Shown here piece after piece: positions 18,716-28,350 of a stretch of 64,000 nucleotides of DNA; the first letter of the stretch is position 1; each line of letters opens with the position of its first letter. The stretch is from Acinetobacter pittii (GTDB lineage Bacteria > Pseudomonadota > Gammaproteobacteria > Pseudomonadales > Moraxellaceae), in contig NZ_CP139249.1 in NCBI RefSeq assembly GCF_034064985.1, positions 558,001-622,000 of the forward strand, in the 5' to 3' direction. Below the pieces are notes generated by a model, which was given only the letters and a program-made list of their open reading frames with translations, had not been told where the DNA came from and searched no databases. Position numbers and translations under genes: made by a program.

Positions 18716-19753
18716 TTAAACTTCTAGCTTATCAATCAGCATTGCATCACCATAGCTAAAGAAACGATAGCGGCTTTTAACAGCATGTTCATAGGCAGCT
18801 AAAATGTTGTCTCGATTTGATAATGCAGATACCAACATGAGCAGGGTAGACTCTGGTAAATGGAAGTTAGTAATTAAACGGTCTACGATGCAGAACTCAT
18901 AACCTGGATAGATAAAGATTTGCGTGTCCCCAGTCCAAGCTGCAATTTTTCCGCCATGAGCTTGAGCTGCACTTTCTAAAGCACGAGTCGCAGTTGTACC
19001 CACAGCAATCACTTTATTGCCACGTGCTTTAGTCGCCAAAATTAAATCAATAGTTTCTTGAGGAACATCACACCATTCACTGTGCATGACATGATTGGTA
19101 ATGTCATCAGTACGAACAGGCATGAAGGTGCCAGCACCGACGTGTAAAGTCACAAAAGATTTTTGAACATTTTTTTGCTCTAACTTTGCTAGTAACTCTT
19201 CGTCAAAGTGCAAGCTCGCAGTAGGAGCGGCAACACTGGCAATTTTTTCAGGATTATGAAAAACCGTTTGATAACGTTCGGTGTCAATTTCTTCTGCTTC
19301 ACGGTTAAAGTAAGGCGGAATAGGTAACTGACCATATTGTTCAAGTACAGGCAAGATCGGCTGTGAAAACTCAACTACAAATAAATTTTCATGACGGCCA
19401 CGTACAATCACAGGAATATTATCTGCACCAACAAAAAGCTCGGCGCCTGCTTTAGGCGAGTTACTTGATTTGATATGGCAATATGCTGTTGTGTGGTTCA
19501 GCATACGCTCAACCAGAATCTCAATCGCACCACCTGTAGAGCGTTTTCCTTTAAGTCGAGCTTTCATGACCTTGGTGTCATTAAGCACCAATAAATCACC
19601 TTCTTCGAACAGATCGATAATGTCTGTGAACATGTGATCGTGATATTGACCTTTTGAGTCTAAGTGCAACAACCGCGAAGCACTCCGTGATTCGAGAGGG
19701 TAACGGGCAATAAGTTCATCAGGTAATTCAAAGGAAAAGTCAGACAGTTGCAT
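18716..19753 (-). CDS. queA: S-adenosylmethionine:tRNA ribosyltransferase-isomerase
   Basis: A 345-residue enzyme that transfers and rearranges the ribosyl group of SAM onto preQ1-tRNA, the step after Tgt. The family opening [20 protein letters not shown] is present. So are [29 protein letters not shown] and the closing [17 protein letters not shown] motif. The ATG at 19753 is chosen because it begins the family sequence. The frame extends to 19774 but adds only seven unrelated residues. Confidence 0.95.
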   Translation of the reverse strand: MQLSDFSFELPDELIARYPLESRSASRLLHLDSKGQYHDHMFTDIIDLFEEGDLLVLNDTKVMKARLKGKRSTGGAIEILVERMLNHTTAYCHIKSSNSPKAGAELFVGADNIPVIVRGRHENLFVVEFSQPILPVLEQYGQLPIPPYFNREAEEIDTERYQTVFHNPEKIASVAAPTASLHFDEELLAKLEQKNVQKSFVTLHVGAGTFMPVRTDDITNHVMHSEWCDVPQETIDLILATKARGNKVIAVGTTATRALESAAQAHGGKIAAWTGDTQIFIYPGYEFCIVDRLITNFHLPESTLLMLVSALSNRDNILAAYEHAVKSRYRFFSYGDAMLIDKLEV

Positions 19754-19883
19754 ATTTGAGAAAAAACACCGCAAAAATTGCGCCTAGTATAAACTTTTTC
19801 GCTTTTTTATGGCTGTGCTTCTGACCTAAATCATGAAAAATGTTTAAATGATCTAAAAGTGAACGATAATATTCACTTAGGGT

Positions 19884-19911
19884 TTGACAAGTTTTACAAA
19901 CGCGCTAATAT
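19884..19911 (+). promoter_or_regulatory. Sigma-70 promoter of the tRNA-Leu gene
   Basis: Perfect TTGACA at 19884-19889, a 16-base spacer, and TAATAT at 19906-19911, about 25 bases before the mature tRNA 5' end. Confidence 0.8.
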
Positions 19912-19935
19912 ACGCAACACAAACATACTTCCTCT

Positions 19936-20022
19936 CCCGAGGTGGTGAAATTGGTAGACGCGGCGGACTCAAAATCCGCTGTCAGAGATGACGTGTCGGT
20001 TCGAGTCCGACCCTCGGGACCA
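19936..20022 (+). tRNA. tRNA-Leu, anticodon CAA
   Basis: An 87-base tRNA with an encoded CCA. The acceptor arms are CCCGAGG and CCTCGGG with discriminator A. The D-loop segment GGTGAAATTGGTAGACGC is typical of leucine tRNA. The anticodon loop CTCAAAA gives CAA, which reads the UUG codon. A long variable arm (TGTCAGAGATGACG region) confirms the class II type. The T arm GGTTCGAGTCC is standard. Confidence 0.95.
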
Positions 20023-20047
20023 AGATTCAGAATCGTAAGATTCTACG

Positions 20048-20082
20048 AAAACCCCTAAGCTAACGGCTTAGGGGTTTTTTGT
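20048..20082 (+). terminator. Rho-independent terminator of tRNA-Leu
   Basis: AACCCCTAAGC / GCTTAGGGGTT stem with a five-base loop and T6, 26 bases after the tRNA. Confidence 0.92.
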
Positions 20083-20268
20083 TAGATATAAAAAAGTAGA
20101 TAGGGCTTAAGAAATTATGAAATGATTATTTGATCCCGAGTGTCGGGCTCGAATTTCTAGCTATAAATTTAGAGCTTATAAAAATCTTTTCATTTTTTAG
20201 CTCAAGAAGTTCTTGTTTAAATACTAAACACGTTTGTTAAAAGTCAAACTAAGCAAGAATCTAAGCTC

Positions 20269-20459
20269 TTATTCAAATAATATTTTTTGACCATCTTTTA
20301 CGTGTATTCTGAACTCGCCTTTCCAAGTTCTTTCAACTCACCACCTTCAAACATTTGTTGTATTTTTCTAAAACATACCCACTTTATGTATCTGAAAACC
20401 TTTAATTGAAACTTCACATTTCTATTTTGAAAAGAACGTTGCTCTTTTAATGTACTGTG
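20269..20459 (-). pseudogene. Possible small frameshifted gene remnant
   Basis: On the minus strand a frame open from 20459 encodes a basic, protein-like sequence including QLKVFRYIKWVCFRKIQQMF and EGGELKE, then ends after a short tail at 20298. Adding one base near position 20325 would switch into the -1 frame, which reads TWKGEFRIHVKDGQKILFE and stops at 20269. The joined product would be about 60 residues. No good start or ribosome binding site is seen (a GTG at 20417 is the best candidate) and I do not recognise the family. Chance open frames in AT-rich DNA remain possible. Confidence 0.3.
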
Positions 20460-20546
20460 TTAAAGTTTGTAGTAGATCATAATGATTATAAGTACATTTC
20501 TTGAGAGCGGTTCCGACCAAAAACGACAAAATCTGTGAGGCGGGCA

Positions 20547-21818
20547 ATGACATTCGAACGTTTAGAACTAAATCAGGTTGAGCAGTTAAGTGCTTGTAGA
20601 ATATCTTTGTTGCTTGGATTAAATGCCGAGCAGAACTATATCGAGCAATTTTTCCGGTTTAGTCTTCGTCTTTTGAATTGTAAAAAAGCCTTGTTGACTT
20701 TTAATCAGGAACCTTACTTTTGGCACCGTTGCCCTGAAGGCATGACGGCAATCTCGTTTAAACCATCAAAGCATTTAAAACAGTGCTTCGCGAAGCAACA
20801 GTTTATTAATCATTTACATCCTTCATATCAAAATTTAATCAATTATTTAAAAGAATTAAATATTGAGTGCAGCAGGGCATTGGCTGTGCATCTTTTACAC
20901 CCAGATAAAACTTCAATGGGTTTTGCTGTATTTTTTGACGATGATGCGGCAACGTTCGAAGATGATGATATTCAATTGTTGCTTGATTATTGTTCTACTT
21001 TTATGCAGCAGGTTGAGTTGAAGTTTAATTATGAAGAGTTAAACGAACTCTATGAACAACAAGTTGCGATTAATTCAAGTAAAACAAAATTCTTCTCAAT
21101 TATTTCGCATGACTTGCGTGCACCTTTTCATGGATTGCTCGGGTTTTCTGAGGTGCTCGCCAAAGAGCGTGAAACTTTAGATGAATCAAGTATTCAAAAT
21201 ATTGCAGATTATTTATATGACACCTCACAATCGACCTATAACTTACTTGAAAGCTTACTAACATGGGCGATGGCAGAGGGCGGGCGTTTTGTTTATCACC
21301 CAATTAATTTTAAACTTAGACAAGTCAGTAATATCGTTTGCGATGTACTGCACACTTTAGCTTTAAAGAAAAATATTGAACTGGTGAATGGTGTTCCAGA
21401 TGATTTAAACATCTACGCCGATATCAATATGATGACCTCTGTAATTCAAAACTTGGTGTCAAATGCGCTGAAATTTACCGACGTTGATGGATCGGGCAAA
21501 GTCTTTATTGAAGCTAGACAAGCCGACACAAATGTAGAAATTACTGTTCGAGATACAGGTCTGGGTATGACCGAGCAACAAATGGCAAATTTATTCCATC
21601 CACGTATTACCGCTAGCTTTAAAGGTACCGCAGGAGAAAAAGGTGCTGGCTTGGGTTTGAGCCTTTGTAAGCGTTTTGTCGAGATTAATCAGGGGCAAAT
21701 TACTGTGAGTTCTCAAAAAGGAGTTGGAACGACATTTAAAGTTTTACTGCCTTCAGCTCAAGAAAGTCATGAGGCGCTTACTGAACATCATTCTTCATCG
21801 GAAGCTAAATTAGTTTAA
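20547..21818 (+). CDS. Orphan sensor histidine kinase, GAF-like input domain
   Basis: A 423-residue soluble kinase without membrane segments. The first 165 residues look like a GAF-type sensor domain, followed by a short linker helix. A HisKA domain has its H box in FFSIISHDLRAPFHGLLGFSE. The HATPase domain has the N box NLVSNALKFT and glycine loops DTGLGMT and GEKGAGLGLSLC. A Ser/His-rich tail follows. GAGG six bases before the ATG at 20547 sets the start. No response regulator gene lies nearby, and the next gene is glnE, so its partner and signal are unknown. Confidence 0.85.
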   Translation: MTFERLELNQVEQLSACRISLLLGLNAEQNYIEQFFRFSLRLLNCKKALLTFNQEPYFWHRCPEGMTAISFKPSKHLKQCFAKQQFINHLHPSYQNLINYLKELNIECSRALAVHLLHPDKTSMGFAVFFDDDAATFEDDDIQLLLDYCSTFMQQVELKFNYEELNELYEQQVAINSSKTKFFSIISHDLRAPFHGLLGFSEVLAKERETLDESSIQNIADYLYDTSQSTYNLLESLLTWAMAEGGRFVYHPINFKLRQVSNIVCDVLHTLALKKNIELVNGVPDDLNIYADINMMTSVIQNLVSNALKFTDVDGSGKVFIEARQADTNVEITVRDTGLGMTEQQMANLFHPRITASFKGTAGEKGAGLGLSLCKRFVEINQGQITVSSQKGVGTTFKVLLPSAQESHEALTEHHSSSEAKLV

Positions 21819-21885
21819 TCCCTTTTCCTACCACTACTCGAACTGCTATAACTAAAAAGAGAGTACGAGGAAAAGAGCTTTTTAT

Positions 21886-24636
21886 ATGAATGCGGAGCAG
21901 TTACAAAAAACATTGCGTGCGAGTCAGTACGCAGAACAAGTTTTAGGCTTGCATCAAGCTGTTTTAGAACAAGATTATCAAATAGATCAATTTACTGCAC
22001 CGCTCTCGACCGAACAGATTTACCAATGTGTACAAACCACATTAGATGGGATTGATGATGAAACGCTTTGGATGCGTGGATTGCGCATTTTACGTAGTCG
22101 ATTAATGTTCCGTTGGATCTGGCAGGATGCCAATCAACTGACCGATGTTGTCACACTCACTCGCGAACTTTCTGATTTTGCTGATGCCAGTATTTGTGCA
22201 GCAAAGGATTTTGCACGTGTAGCACTTGTGGCGAAACACGGTGAACCTGTGAGTTATTCTGGCAAAGTTCAAGATTTGATTGTGGTTGCCATGGGTAAAC
22301 TTGGTGCTCAAGAGCTTAATTTATCGAGTGATATCGATTTGATTTTTGCCTTTGATGAGCAAGGTGAAACCAACGGTCGCAAATGTATTGATGTACAGCA
22401 GTTCTGTATTTTGTGGGGACAAAAACTCATTTATTTACTTGAGCACATTACCGCCGATGGTTTTGTGTTTAGAGTCGATATGCGCTTGCGCCCTTGGGGA
22501 GATGGCTCGGCATTAGCGATTAGTCATGCCGCATTAGAAAAATATTTAAGTCAGCATGGTCGTGAGTGGGAACGCTATGCGTGGATTAAAGCGCGTGTTG
22601 TAACCGGTGGTAAAGAAGGACAGGACTTGTTAGAGATGACACGTCCTTTTGTATTCCGCCGTTATGTCGATTACACCGCTTTTGCTGCCATGCGTGATAT
22701 GAAAGCGATGATTGAGCGCGAAGTATTACGTCGGCATATTGAAGATGACATTAAACTCGGGGCAGGTGGTATTCGCGAAATTGAGTTTATTGTTCAGGTC
22801 TTCCAGCTTATTTACGGCGGCTCTAAACGTGAGCTGCAAGACCGCCAGTGTTTAGTTAGTCTTGAGCACATTGGTGAAGCTGGCTTATTAGAAAAACAAG
22901 CTGTATTAGAACTTGAAGATGCTTACTTATTCTTACGCCGTGTTGAACACGCGATTCAAGCTCTAAATGATCAGCAAACCCAATTATTACCAGAAGAATT
23001 GGATTTAAGAAAACGCATTATAGATACCTTAGGTTTTACGAGCTGGAATGAGTTTCTTGATGTTCTTAACGAGAAACGTCAAAAAGTTAAAGTTCAATTT
23101 AAGCAGCTTATTGAAGATACAAGTTCAAATGCCGCAACTGAAAATTTTGGGCAGTTAGAGCAGCAGTTAGATGAAGTGTTGGATGACAATGCGAAAAATC
23201 TGATTCATGAGTTTTGGCATGGTCATGCACTTAAAAAACTTCCTTCAAATGCTGTGCAGCGTTTAAAAACATTTTGGCCTCATTTAATTGAAGCGATCTT
23301 ACAATCAGAACAACCACAAACTGCACTGTTGCGCTTAATGCCACTGATTGAATCAGTTATGCGTCGAACCGTGTATTTGGTGATGTTGATTGAAAGTAAA
23401 GGGGCACTGCAACGCTTAGTGAAAATGGCGACGGTGAGTCCGTGGATTTGTGAAGAACTGACACAGTATCCGGTACTGCTGGATGAGTTCTTATCGATGG
23501 ATTTTGAGTTACCAAAACGTAAGGACTTAGAAGATTCATTACGTCAGCAGTTGCTTCGTATTGAGATTGATCAGGTCGAAGATCAGATGCGAGTACTTCG
23601 CCTGTTTAAAAAGAGCAATGTGTTAACTGTTGCTGCAAGTGATGTCTTAGCTGAGAGCCCTCTCATGAAGGTTTCCGATGCATTAACTGATATTGCTGAA
23701 GTTAGTGTTAATGCAACACTTAATTTAGCTTATCAAACAGTAGCAAAACGTCATGGTTACCCTTGCGATGTTGATGGAAAACGCTGCTCACTCGACTATA
23801 AAGCTTTTGCTGTTATTGGTTATGGCAAGGTGGGTGGCATTGAGCTTGGCTATGGTTCTGACTTAGACCTTGTCTTTATTCATTATCTAGATGAACAATC
23901 CGATACGGATGGAACTAAGTCTATTAGTGGCTTTGAGTTCGCAATGCGTGTTGCTCAAAAGTTTATGTCTTTGATGACTACTCAAACGTTAGACGGCCGT
24001 GTCTATGAGATTGATACGCGGTTAAGACCTTCAGGTGAGGCAGGTTTATTGGTGACGAGTCTGAAAGCCTATGAACACTATCAGTTGAAAAGTGCATGGC
24101 TTTGGGAACATCAGGCTTTAGTACGTGCCCGCTCTATTGCAGGTGATGAGGTGCTTTGCCAGAAATTTGAAATATTTCGACGCGAGATATTGACTCAATC
24201 TAGAGATGAGGCTTATGTTCGTGAGGAAGTGTTGAAAATGCGTCAGAAAATGAAAGACCACCTAGGTTCGTCTTCTGAACAAAAAAAACATGGTATTTTT
24301 CATTTAAAACAGGACGCAGGTGGTATCGTCGATATCGAATTTATGGCACAGTATGCTGTACTTGCATGGAGCGGGACGAAACCCGATCTCGCCCATTATT
24401 CTGATAATGTAAGAATATTAGAAGATGCTGCTAAAGCAGACTGCTTATCCAGTGAAGATGCCACAGCATTAATTCGAGCTTATCTTAGTGAACGTGCCGA
24501 AAGCCACCGTTTAGCCCTTGCAAATCAATCCATGCAAGTCAGCGCAGCGGACTGGCGTAGTACCCGTGCGGTCGTTTGCAATTTATGGCAAAGATTAATA
24601 GACCCAACCGCCTCGGTTGAGTTGGATAGTGAATGA
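21886..24636 (+). CDS. glnE: Bifunctional glutamine synthetase adenylyltransferase/deadenylase
   Basis: A 916-residue enzyme that adenylylates and deadenylylates glutamine synthetase in response to PII. It contains two nucleotidyltransferase domains, each with the G-S-x-D-x-D-like metal motif: SSDIDLIFAFDE near residue 145 (deadenylase) and GYGSDLDLVFIHY near 660 (adenylylase). Each is followed by RxDxRLRP motifs (FRVDMRLRPWGDGS and YEIDTRLRPSGEAG). A helical regulatory linker separates them. The length is normal. It is followed 24 bases later by ilvE and is probably cotranscribed. Confidence 0.96.
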   Translation: MNAEQLQKTLRASQYAEQVLGLHQAVLEQDYQIDQFTAPLSTEQIYQCVQTTLDGIDDETLWMRGLRILRSRLMFRWIWQDANQLTDVVTLTRELSDFADASICAAKDFARVALVAKHGEPVSYSGKVQDLIVVAMGKLGAQELNLSSDIDLIFAFDEQGETNGRKCIDVQQFCILWGQKLIYLLEHITADGFVFRVDMRLRPWGDGSALAISHAALEKYLSQHGREWERYAWIKARVVTGGKEGQDLLEMTRPFVFRRYVDYTAFAAMRDMKAMIEREVLRRHIEDDIKLGAGGIREIEFIVQVFQLIYGGSKRELQDRQCLVSLEHIGEAGLLEKQAVLELEDAYLFLRRVEHAIQALNDQQTQLLPEELDLRKRIIDTLGFTSWNEFLDVLNEKRQKVKVQFKQLIEDTSSNAATENFGQLEQQLDEVLDDNAKNLIHEFWHGHALKKLPSNAVQRLKTFWPHLIEAILQSEQPQTALLRLMPLIESVMRRTVYLVMLIESKGALQRLVKMATVSPWICEELTQYPVLLDEFLSMDFELPKRKDLEDSLRQQLLRIEIDQVEDQMRVLRLFKKSNVLTVAASDVLAESPLMKVSDALTDIAEVSVNATLNLAYQTVAKRHGYPCDVDGKRCSLDYKAFAVIGYGKVGGIELGYGSDLDLVFIHYLDEQSDTDGTKSISGFEFAMRVAQKFMSLMTTQTLDGRVYEIDTRLRPSGEAGLLVTSLKAYEHYQLKSAWLWEHQALVRARSIAGDEVLCQKFEIFRREILTQSRDEAYVREEVLKMRQKMKDHLGSSSEQKKHGIFHLKQDAGGIVDIEFMAQYAVLAWSGTKPDLAHYSDNVRILEDAAKADCLSSEDATALIRAYLSERAESHRLALANQSMQVSAADWRSTRAVVCNLWQRLIDPTASVELDSE

Positions 24637-24660
24637 TTTTATAACAATTTGGAGTGTTCC

Positions 24661-25587
24661 ATGAATTTGGCTGATCGTGATGGTTTTATTTGGCAAGATG
24701 GAAAATTAATTGATTGGCGTGATGCAAAGATTCACGTTTTAACCCATACATTACACTACAGTATGGGCGTATTTGAGGGTGTTCGTGCTTATGAAACACC
24801 TAAAGGTACTGCCATTTTCCGTCTTCAAGACCACACAAAACGTTTGTTAAATTCAGCAAAAATTTATCAAATGAAAGTGCCGTATGATCAAGCCACGCTT
24901 GAACAAGCACAAATCGATGTTGTTCGTGAAAATAAATTAGCTTCTTGCTATTTACGTCCATTAATCTGGATCGGTTCAGAAAAACTTGGTATTGCAGCAA
25001 CAAATAACACGATTCATGCCGCAGTTGCAGCATGGGCGTGGGGCGCATACCTTGGTGATGAAGCAATGGCGAATGGTATTCGTGTTAAAACTTCATCATT
25101 TACTCACCATCATCCAAACGTGACGATGTGTAAAGCAAAAGCATCTGGTAACTACACATTGTCAATTCTTGCTCACCAAGAAGTTGCACACTCAGGTTAC
25201 GATGAAGCAATGCTTATGGACCCACAAGGTTATGTATGCCAAGGTTCTGGTGAAAACGTATTCTTGATTAAAGATGGCGTTTTACATACTCCAGATATCG
25301 CTGGTGGTGCGCTTGATGGTATTACACGTCAAACAGTAATGACGATTGCTAGAGATCTTGGTTATCAAGTTGTTGAGCGTCGTATTACACGTGACGAATT
25401 CTATATTGCAGATGAAGCATTCTTTACAGGTACTGCTGCAGAAGTAACACCAATTCGTGAATATGATGACCGTCAAATTGGTGAAGGTCGCCGTGGTCCA
25501 ATTACCACTGAAATCCAAAAAACTTTCTTTGATGCAGTTCAAGGTAAAAACCCGAAATATGAACACTGGTTAACTTACGTAAAATAA
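24661..25587 (+). CDS. ilvE: Branched-chain amino acid aminotransferase
   Basis: A 308-residue class IV PLP aminotransferase for the last step of Val, Leu and Ile synthesis. It shows the opening DRDGFIWQDGKLIDWRDAKIHVLTHTLHY, the YGMGVFEG-like segment SMGVFEGVRAYET, and the PLP lysine in CKAKASGNYTLS near residue 160. GSGENVFLI and a terminal TGTAAEVTPIREYDDR also match. The ATG at 24661 has GGAG seven bases upstream. This gene is the conserved left boundary of the Acinetobacter outer-core locus. Confidence 0.95.
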   Translation: MNLADRDGFIWQDGKLIDWRDAKIHVLTHTLHYSMGVFEGVRAYETPKGTAIFRLQDHTKRLLNSAKIYQMKVPYDQATLEQAQIDVVRENKLASCYLRPLIWIGSEKLGIAATNNTIHAAVAAWAWGAYLGDEAMANGIRVKTSSFTHHHPNVTMCKAKASGNYTLSILAHQEVAHSGYDEAMLMDPQGYVCQGSGENVFLIKDGVLHTPDIAGGALDGITRQTVMTIARDLGYQVVERRITRDEFYIADEAFFTGTAAEVTPIREYDDRQIGEGRRGPITTEIQKTFFDAVQGKNPKYEHWLTYVK

Positions 25588-25603
25588 GTTAATCCGTTAA
25601 CAT

Positions 25604-25633
25604 AAAAAGGCGAACTTTGGTTTCGCCTTTTTT
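25604..25633 (+). terminator. Terminator after ilvE
   Basis: AAAAAGGCGAA / TTCGCCTTTTT stem with a seven-base loop and a continuing T run. Only about 20 bases separate it from the first outer-core gene. Confidence 0.88.
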
Positions 25634-25656
25634 ATTTTTTGGCTTAGGGAGCTTCT

Positions 25657-26547
25657 ATGCATATTGTCTATGTGTCTGATGGTAAGGCAGGGCACCGCTC
25701 ACAAGCATTAGGCTTGTTTCAGGCAATGCAAAGACAACAGCCAGAAACAACTTTTGAAGAAATCCTAATTACTGATTTGCCGATTATTTCTTTAATTCAG
25801 GCACTTTTCTCTTCAAAAAAAACCTTATTTAAACAAGCGCCTAATTTTATATTCGGCGTGGGAAGTCACACACATTTTCGTGTTTGGTTACTCGGTAAAA
25901 TTTTTAAAAAGGCCAAAACGATTATTTTAATGAAGCCGAGTTTACCAATTGGTTGCTTTGATTATGCTGTTATTCCAGAGCACGATGGTATTCACGCCGA
26001 TAGCCATGTGATAGTCACACGTGGTGCATTAAATCCTATTCGTAATGAAAATCGACATCAAATAGCCAGAATCTTAATTGCTTTAGGTGGTTCATCTAAA
26101 CGACATCAATGGAACCAAAATAAAGTATTAACCAGTGTTCAAAAAATTGTTGAGAATAATCCAGATGCTGAAATTATTCTGACCACTTCACGTCGAACCC
26201 CAGCAGAGTTTGTCGATATTTTAAAGCAACAAAGCTTTGCCTACCATTTACACATATTTCCAGTTGAGCAAACCCCTCAAGGCTGGATTTTCGAAGAAAT
26301 GCAAAAAGCAGAAGCTGTCTGGGTGACAGAAGATAGCGTGTCTATGATTTTTGAGGCGCTTACCGCGGGTTGTCGAGTAGGGGTGATGGCCATGGACCGT
26401 TTGAAAGACGACCGGATTACGCACTCAGTTGATCAAATGTTAGAATCAAAATTAATTTCACAGCAGACTTGTGTTGTACAGTTACCACAACCTTATGCTT
26501 TTAAAGAAGCGGACCGTGTGGCAACATATCTTTTAGCAAAAAATTAA
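25657..26547 (+). CDS. gtrOC1: ELM1/GtrOC1-type glycosyltransferase of the outer-core locus
   Basis: A 296-residue protein of the family named after mitochondrial fission protein ELM1. It opens with HIVYVSDGKAGHRSQALGL and has a later LIALGGSSKRHQWNQNKV and a WVTEDSVSMIFEALTAGCRVGVM motif. That last region resembles the UDP-sugar-binding C-terminal half of GT-B enzymes. In Acinetobacter a gene of this type is the first of the lipooligosaccharide outer-core cluster beside ilvE. The symbol rests on that position and family. Its acceptor in the core is not deduced here. AGGGAG precedes the ATG. Confidence 0.82.
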   Translation: MHIVYVSDGKAGHRSQALGLFQAMQRQQPETTFEEILITDLPIISLIQALFSSKKTLFKQAPNFIFGVGSHTHFRVWLLGKIFKKAKTIILMKPSLPIGCFDYAVIPEHDGIHADSHVIVTRGALNPIRNENRHQIARILIALGGSSKRHQWNQNKVLTSVQKIVENNPDAEIILTTSRRTPAEFVDILKQQSFAYHLHIFPVEQTPQGWIFEEMQKAEAVWVTEDSVSMIFEALTAGCRVGVMAMDRLKDDRITHSVDQMLESKLISQQTCVVQLPQPYAFKEADRVATYLLAKN

Positions 26548-26569
26548 ATTTTTTATTTTGAGTAAATAA

Positions 26570-27598
26570 ATGAAAATATTGCATATTGCAAATTTTGGCT
26601 TTAATAAACAAGGCGCCCATTTTTACTGCACAGACCGTAAAATTTCTGCCGGATTAATTGAAAATGGCCATTTCGTTTATGATTTTAGTTTTCGCGATAT
26701 GGCTCGAATGGGTACCATTTTTAAAACAAAAAAACTGGGTGCCAATTGGGCTAATAAAGAAGTACTAAAGGTCGTCAATAATATTGAACCTGACTTGGTA
26801 CTGATTGGACATAGTGACTTAATGAGTCCAGATGTTCTAAGACAAATTAAAGAATCTTATCCAAATACTAAAATTGCATTTTGGTATGTTGATCCGCTTT
26901 ATCTTGAAAACAAACTCGACTTTGTTAAAGCATTCTCTCCGTATTTAGATGCTATTTTCTGTACAACAGGCGGGGAATATCTACAAAAGTTAAAGCAACC
27001 CCATTTAAGCGTAGCCTATTTGCCAAATGTTGGTCACCGCAATGTAGAAACACTACAGCAATTTTCAAACTCAAAGACTGACAAAACTTTTATTTTCTGC
27101 GGTGTTGTTTATAAAGAGCCTGAGCGCGAGAAATTCTTAAAGGATTTGGCAGAGGCTTTGCAACAAGGCCATGTAAATTATCAATATTATGGTTGTTTTG
27201 AACAGCCAGGTGTATATGGTAAAGCGTATTATAAAGTTCTGTCTGAAACAAAAATGGGACTTAATTACTCACGTCGTAATGATGTAACCTTGTATAGTTC
27301 TGACCGTATTGTACAGCTAACTGGTAATGGTTTACTTACTTTTAGCCCAAGAATTCCAGGCTTTGAGAAGCTCTATACTGAGCAAGAAGTTGTTTACTTT
27401 GATGATCAGTTTGACTTGGCCAAGAAGATCCAATTCTTTGATCAAAACCCAGAGCAGGCTGAAAAAATAGCGAAAGAGGGCTGGGAGAAAACGCGTAAAT
27501 CTTTTAATGCTAAACGCATTACCCAGTTTATGGTTGAGGTGACATTTAAGCAGCCCCTTTCAGAAAATTATGAATGGTCACATGAGGTTTATGCATGA
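26570..27598 (+). CDS. gtrOC2: Glycosyltransferase of the outer-core locus (GtrOC2 position)
   Basis: A 342-residue GT-B-like glycosyltransferase. The N-terminal half (MKILHIANFGFNKQGAHFY, LVLIGHSDLMSP, IAFWYVDPLY) resembles CgeB/DUF3880-type domains. The C-terminal half carries the sugar-nucleotide region ETKMGLNYSRRNDVTLYSSDRIVQLTGNGLLTFSPR followed by a glycosyltransferase group 1-like tail. It is cytoplasmic and acts at the inner membrane face on lipid A-core. Its TGA overlaps the start of the deacetylase gene. It is the second gene of the five-gene run, where gtrOC2 is expected. Confidence 0.8.
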   Translation: MKILHIANFGFNKQGAHFYCTDRKISAGLIENGHFVYDFSFRDMARMGTIFKTKKLGANWANKEVLKVVNNIEPDLVLIGHSDLMSPDVLRQIKESYPNTKIAFWYVDPLYLENKLDFVKAFSPYLDAIFCTTGGEYLQKLKQPHLSVAYLPNVGHRNVETLQQFSNSKTDKTFIFCGVVYKEPEREKFLKDLAEALQQGHVNYQYYGCFEQPGVYGKAYYKVLSETKMGLNYSRRNDVTLYSSDRIVQLTGNGLLTFSPRIPGFEKLYTEQEVVYFDDQFDLAKKIQFFDQNPEQAEKIAKEGWEKTRKSFNAKRITQFMVEVTFKQPLSENYEWSHEVYA

Positions 27599-28350
27599 TG
27601 TGGTTTTTGTACGTTGCGGTGGGCCTATTAGTACTTGCTGCACTGTTATATGTGCTGGGTAATTATACTTTCTGGCTTCCGTTTCGTTCGAACAAACTAC
27701 CTCGCATTGTGATGCTACATCAGGTTACGCCTAAAGATGCGGCGTCTGGCATGAATATGCCTCCTGAAAAGTTTGAACAACTCTTAAAGTTGTTGACGCG
27801 TAAAGGAGCTACTTTTTGTTTTGTCTCTGAGCTTGAACAATATCGTAATCAAAAGAATGTCGTTGCTTTAAGTTTTGATGATGGCTTTATGGATAATTAT
27901 CTCTATGCTTATCCATTACTCAAAAAATATAACGCGAAAGCAACTATTTATTTGGCAACTCAAATTGAAGGCATCGAAAAGCTTACTCATGAGCAAATTC
28001 ATGAAATGGCGAATTCTGGTTTAATTGAATTTGGTGCACATACCCAACATCATGTGAACTTACTTAAACTTGATGACCAAACCGCTTATGACGAAATGCT
28101 TCAGTCTAAGCGTGATGTTGAAGCATTAGTTGGGAAGTGCCCGAGTTTTGCTTATCCATTTGGTCGATTTAACGAAAAGCACCAGAAAATGGCCCAAGAG
28201 ATTGGCTTTAAAAATGCAGTATCGACTCGTAAAAAAATTGAAGCTTACGAAGCAAATAACCAATTTAATATTCCACGTGTCAGCACGCATGGAGCCATGA
28301 ATGCTTTACAGATGCGTATCGCCCTTGCTAAAGGACGTTATAAGTTATGA
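27595..28350 (+). CDS. pda1: Polysaccharide deacetylase of the outer-core locus
   Basis: A 251-residue NodB-homology deacetylase with one N-terminal membrane helix (FLYVAVGLLVLAALLYVLGNY). Catalytic motifs are SFDDGFMDNY (metal-binding Asp pair), EFGAHTQHHVNL (metal histidines) and YPFGRFNEKH. It probably removes an N-acetyl group from a hexosamine of the core. Presence of a pda gene of this kind is used to divide Acinetobacter outer-core loci into groups. I assign the pda1 type from gene order, not from alignment. It overlaps the genes on both sides by four bases. Confidence 0.8.
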   Translation: MMWFLYVAVGLLVLAALLYVLGNYTFWLPFRSNKLPRIVMLHQVTPKDAASGMNMPPEKFEQLLKLLTRKGATFCFVSELEQYRNQKNVVALSFDDGFMDNYLYAYPLLKKYNAKATIYLATQIEGIEKLTHEQIHEMANSGLIEFGAHTQHHVNLLKLDDQTAYDEMLQSKRDVEALVGKCPSFAYPFGRFNEKHQKMAQEIGFKNAVSTRKKIEAYEANNQFNIPRVSTHGAMNALQMRIALAKGRYKL

